In this document: one piece after another, positions 61,730-64,000 of the stretch
Layout of the letters: every line of letters starts with the position of its first letter
Position numbering within the stretch: position 1 is the first letter of the stretch
Assembly: GCF_016925675.1 (NCBI RefSeq)
Contig: NZ_CP070506.1
Span: 4,152,501-4,216,500 of the forward strand
Reading direction: 5' to 3'
Length of the DNA stretch: 64,000 bases
Origin: Pseudomonas hygromyciniae
GTDB lineage: Bacteria > Pseudomonadota > Gammaproteobacteria > Pseudomonadales > Pseudomonadaceae
Made by a program: the position numbers and the translations under genes
Notes under the pieces: model-generated
Databases searched by the model: none
What the model saw: only the letters and a program-made list of their open reading frames with translations
What the model was told of the DNA's origin: nothing

Positions 61730-62419
61730 TCAGCGCAGCGGCGGCAGGCCGTAGGCCACCAAGTCGAAGTCCGCAAGTTTGCGGATGATCTGGTCGGCGT
61801 GAGCGTACTTGCTGTCGGCCATGGCCTCATCAGGCACTGCAATGGCGGTCATGTTCGCGGCCTTGGCAGCGGTCACGCCAAACGGCGAGTCTTCAAACAC
61901 TAGGCAATCCTCGGGCGCAACGCCCAGGCGGCGGGCAGCGGTGAGGAAGATGTCCGGGGCTGGCTTGGCAGCGCCGACCTCCGGGTCGTCGGCAGTGACG
62001 ATGGTACCGAACAGGCCAAACCACTCCCGGTGCAGCGTGGTCTTGTGGCCAAACGAATGGCGCGACGAACTGGTGCCCACGGCGATGGGAATATCGTGCG
62101 CCTTTAAATGCCGCACCAACGCCTCGGCGCCCGGCATGCCCAGTGCCTTGGGAAAACGCTCGCTCATCAACGGCTCGCGGATGAGCAGGAACTCTTCAGG
62201 CGTGATCGGCAAGTCCAGCGCCTTGACCACATACTCGGCCAGATCCTGGGCGCCACGGCCAATGATGTGCTGCTTGATGCCCCAGTCGTAGGTGCGGCCA
62301 TAGCGCTCGGCGATAATCTGCGTGACTTCGGTGTAGATGCCTTCGGTGTCCAGCAACAACCCGTCCATATCGAAAATCACGGCCTTGATCGGGCCGACAG
62401 CAGTACGCGATGCGCTCAT
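61730..62419 (-). CDS. HAD-superfamily phosphatase, beta-phosphoglucomutase/GS1-like subfamily
   Basis: A 229-residue HAD hydrolase with motifs DMDGLLLDTE, SSSRHS, AAKPAPD and FEDSPFGV in the right order and a helical cap between the first two. This pattern fits small sugar or nucleotide phosphatases such as pseudouridine or 2-deoxyglucose-6-phosphate phosphatase. The ATG at 62419 is used; a GTG one codon earlier is possible. Substrate unknown. Confidence 0.87.
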   Translation of the reverse strand: MSASRTAVGPIKAVIFDMDGLLLDTEGIYTEVTQIIAERYGRTYDWGIKQHIIGRGAQDLAEYVVKALDLPITPEEFLLIREPLMSERFPKALGMPGAEALVRHLKAHDIPIAVGTSSSRHSFGHKTTLHREWFGLFGTIVTADDPEVGAAKPAPDIFLTAARRLGVAPEDCLVFEDSPFGVTAAKAANMTAIAVPDEAMADSKYAHADQIIRKLADFDLVAYGLPPLR

Positions 62420-62534
62420 CACAAAAGATCCGTGGCAAAGGACTAAAAGGATTCAGCACAATAACGGCCCTGCCAGCCTGCAAGCAACTCATTATCCCTT
62501 AGACTGGCGCCCTCCCCGTCCAAGCGAACCCGAT

Positions 62535-62891
62535 ATGCTTTTGCGCATTGCTGCCGACAGCCTGGTGCTGTTTCACCTGTGTTTTATCCTGTTTGTGCTG
62601 TTCGGAGGCCTGCTCGCCCTGCGCTGGCGCCGGGTCATCTGGCTGCACTTGCCTGCCGCAGCCTGGGGCATGGCCGTCGAGTTCTTCCACCTGCCCTGCC
62701 CCCTGACCCGCTGGGAAAACCTGTTACGCCACCTCGCCGGACAAGAGGGTTATGGCGCAGGTTTTATCGAGCATTACATCATTGCCCTGATCTATCCCGC
62801 CGGGCTGACACCACAGATCCAACTGGGCCTGGGCGCGCTGGTGCTGGTGATTAATATTGCGGTGTATACGCGCCTGGTCAGGCGCTGGTAG
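62535..62891 (+). CDS. DUF2784 membrane protein
   Basis: A 118-residue membrane protein with three or four helices and the family pattern HLPCPLTRWENLLRHLAG. Function unknown. It is divergent from the HAD gene by 115 bases. The ATG at 62535 begins directly with the first helix. Confidence 0.8.
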   Translation: MLLRIAADSLVLFHLCFILFVLFGGLLALRWRRVIWLHLPAAAWGMAVEFFHLPCPLTRWENLLRHLAGQEGYGAGFIEHYIIALIYPAGLTPQIQLGLGALVLVINIAVYTRLVRRW

Positions 62892-62983
62892 CGATTCGGT
62901 GCAGGCATGGGTATCCCGATCACAATTCTTCGCTATATAGTGAAAGACATAACGATCAGCCTATAAAAACCGAGGACACCCCG

Positions 62984-63643
62984 TTGAACGCACCTTCGAA
63001 GGAAGCCGTTGGCGCCGCCTACAGCATCGACTCCATGCGCCACGCCCAAGCCATGACCTGGCGCGCCATCGAGCAACTGGCCCAGCAGATCCGCCCCGGC
63101 ATGCTCGAATCCGAGGCCCGCGAACTGGGCAAGCACGTGCTTGCCGAGCTGGACATGCAGCGCATCTGGCACCCGCTGCTGGTGCGATTTGGCGCCAACA
63201 CCCTCAAGACCTTCAAGCAGCGCTCGGACGGCGATCCAGTATTAACCGAGGACGACATCTTCTTTATCGACATGGGTGCGGTGTGGCAAGGCCACGAAGG
63301 CGACGCCGGCGCCACATTTACCACCGGCAGCGACCCGAAAATGGCTGCTTGTGCGAGCGCGGCCAAAGAGCTGTTCGACCGGGTGCAGTTGCGCTGGAAA
63401 ACCGAAAAAGTCATGGGCCTTGAGCTGTATCGCTATGCCGAGGAACAGGCCCGGGACATGGGCTGGGTACTGAACCTGAGCATCAAAGGGCACCGCGTCA
63501 GCGACTACCCCCATGCCATCCATCGTGGCGGTGACTTGGGGGATTTCGCGCACTACCCCAATGAAGGGCTGTGGATCCTTGAGATCCAGATTGCTCATCC
63601 GAGCAAACCGTATGGGGCGTTTTATGAGGACTTACTGGCCTAG
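62984..63643 (+). CDS. M24-family metallopeptidase-like protein
   Basis: A 219-residue protein with a pita-bread fold as in aminopeptidase P and creatinase, without their N-terminal domain. The two metal-binding Asp residues appear in FFIDMGAVW and EGDAGATF, His in GHRVSDYPH and Glu in LEIQIAHP and the last FYEDLL. I take the TTG at 62984, with GAGGA eight bases upstream; no ATG fits. Its end overlaps the convergent hydrolase gene by four bases. Peptidase activity is probable but not certain. Confidence 0.78.
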   Translation: MNAPSKEAVGAAYSIDSMRHAQAMTWRAIEQLAQQIRPGMLESEARELGKHVLAELDMQRIWHPLLVRFGANTLKTFKQRSDGDPVLTEDDIFFIDMGAVWQGHEGDAGATFTTGSDPKMAACASAAKELFDRVQLRWKTEKVMGLELYRYAEEQARDMGWVLNLSIKGHRVSDYPHAIHRGGDLGDFAHYPNEGLWILEIQIAHPSKPYGAFYEDLLA

Positions 63644-64000
63644 CCTTGTTGCCGCGCCAGAAACTCCACAATCAATGAGGTGGTCTGCTGCTGGATCACC
63701 TCACGCGGTCGGGCCCCCGCGCCATCCCGGCAGATCATGCCATCGCCCGGCGAACTCTCTTCGATCAACGCCTCCCCGCCCGCCTTGCACACCGCCATAA
63801 AGCTGAAGTGAGTGGCGTCGCTGATTTCGACATAACGCGTCGCTGCCGGTGGCAGGCGCCTGGCCAGATCAGCGGATTCCAACGCGGCGGGAAGCTCGGT
63901 CGAGGGCACGCCCGCCGCAATCACCAATGTCTGCACCGACACCGCCGCCAGGCTTTGATCGGTAAACCCACGGGACAGGCCCAGGTCCAGTGAAACAATG
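63640..64000 (-). CDS. Alpha/beta-hydrolase, C-terminal part (cut by window end)
   Basis: The last about 120 codons of a gene that begins beyond the window. The frame is open to the edge. VQTLVIAAGVPSTELP and the catalytic-His region ATHFSFMAVCKAGG fit a secreted alpha/beta-hydrolase of the dienelactone-hydrolase or lipase-like kind; the nucleophile region is not in the window, so the assignment is limited. Confidence 0.65.
   Translation of the reverse strand, partial: IVSLDLGLSRGFTDQSLAAVSVQTLVIAAGVPSTELPAALESADLARRLPPAATRYVEISDATHFSFMAVCKAGGEALIEESSPGDGMICRDGAGARPREVIQQQTTSLIVEFLARQQG

Overview
The window is about 62% GC and reads as chromosome of a fluorescent Pseudomonas (P. fluorescens group). 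It has oprF with sigX and the cmpX-crfX-cmaX genes beside it, the nas/nir nitrate genes, rmf next to pyrD, ppsA/ppsR, and many REP-type palindromes of the GTGGCGAGCGGGCTTG and TGTGGGAGCGGGCTTG kinds. I see no tRNA, rRNA, CRISPR array, prophage or intact IS element. The last gene on the right is cut by the window edge. Assignments rest on reading motifs and gene order; no database search was run.

Layout. 1-10.3 kb: benzoate-type transporter, YggL, PBP4 (dacB), a CHASE-PAS-GGDEF diguanylate cyclase, rlmKL, rmf and pyrD. 10.3-12.2 kb: three genes resembling hilA, iagB and the N-terminal half of a type III secretin, probably the relic of an SPI-1-like secretion island. 12.3-24.1 kb: assimilatory nitrate system nasST, nasA transporter, a phosphatase-kinase fusion, nirBD-nasC-cobA. 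Each of its three transcription units has a sigma54-type promoter, a leader with hexaloop hairpins of the kind bound by ANTAR proteins such as NasT, and an intrinsic terminator. 24.2-33.3 kb: oprF, sigX, cmpX, crfX, cmaX, rraA, a hydrolase, ppsA and ppsR, in the order known from P. aeruginosa.

33.6-40.6 kb is the most unusual region. A MocR-like regulator, frameshifted in a run of six G, is divergent from an operon of a DMT exporter, a four-domain fusion (JAMM protease, ubiquitin-like sulfur carrier, E1-like adenylyltransferase, rhodanese), a divergent cysteine-synthase homologue, a serine acetyltransferase with an extra C-terminal domain, and an AlaX-type tRNA-editing protein. I read it as a protein-thiocarboxylate sulfur-transfer pathway to cysteine or a cysteine-like amino acid, with an exporter and a tRNA proofreading step. 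The sulfur carrier is embedded in the polyprotein, with its Gly-Gly directly before a methionine, so it would have to be cut free.

40.9-49.7 kb: methylcitrate operon gntR-prpB-prpC-acnD-prpF-prpD, with REP pairs in three of its gene junctions. 49.8-52.9 kb: retropepsin-like protease, inactive transglutaminase membrane protein and ATP-grasp ligase. Then pabB, a higBA toxin-antitoxin pair, thrH, cysH, a hydantoin or nucleobase uptake and racemase pair, a LysR-SDR pair, a HAD phosphatase, a DUF2784 protein, an M24 peptidase and a partial hydrolase.

Two copies of a non-coding element (40643-40904 and 55318-55549) have matching terminal inverted repeats and perfect 8-bp target duplications, and both sit inside REP-like sequence. 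A decayed third copy lies just upstream of the nasA promoter.
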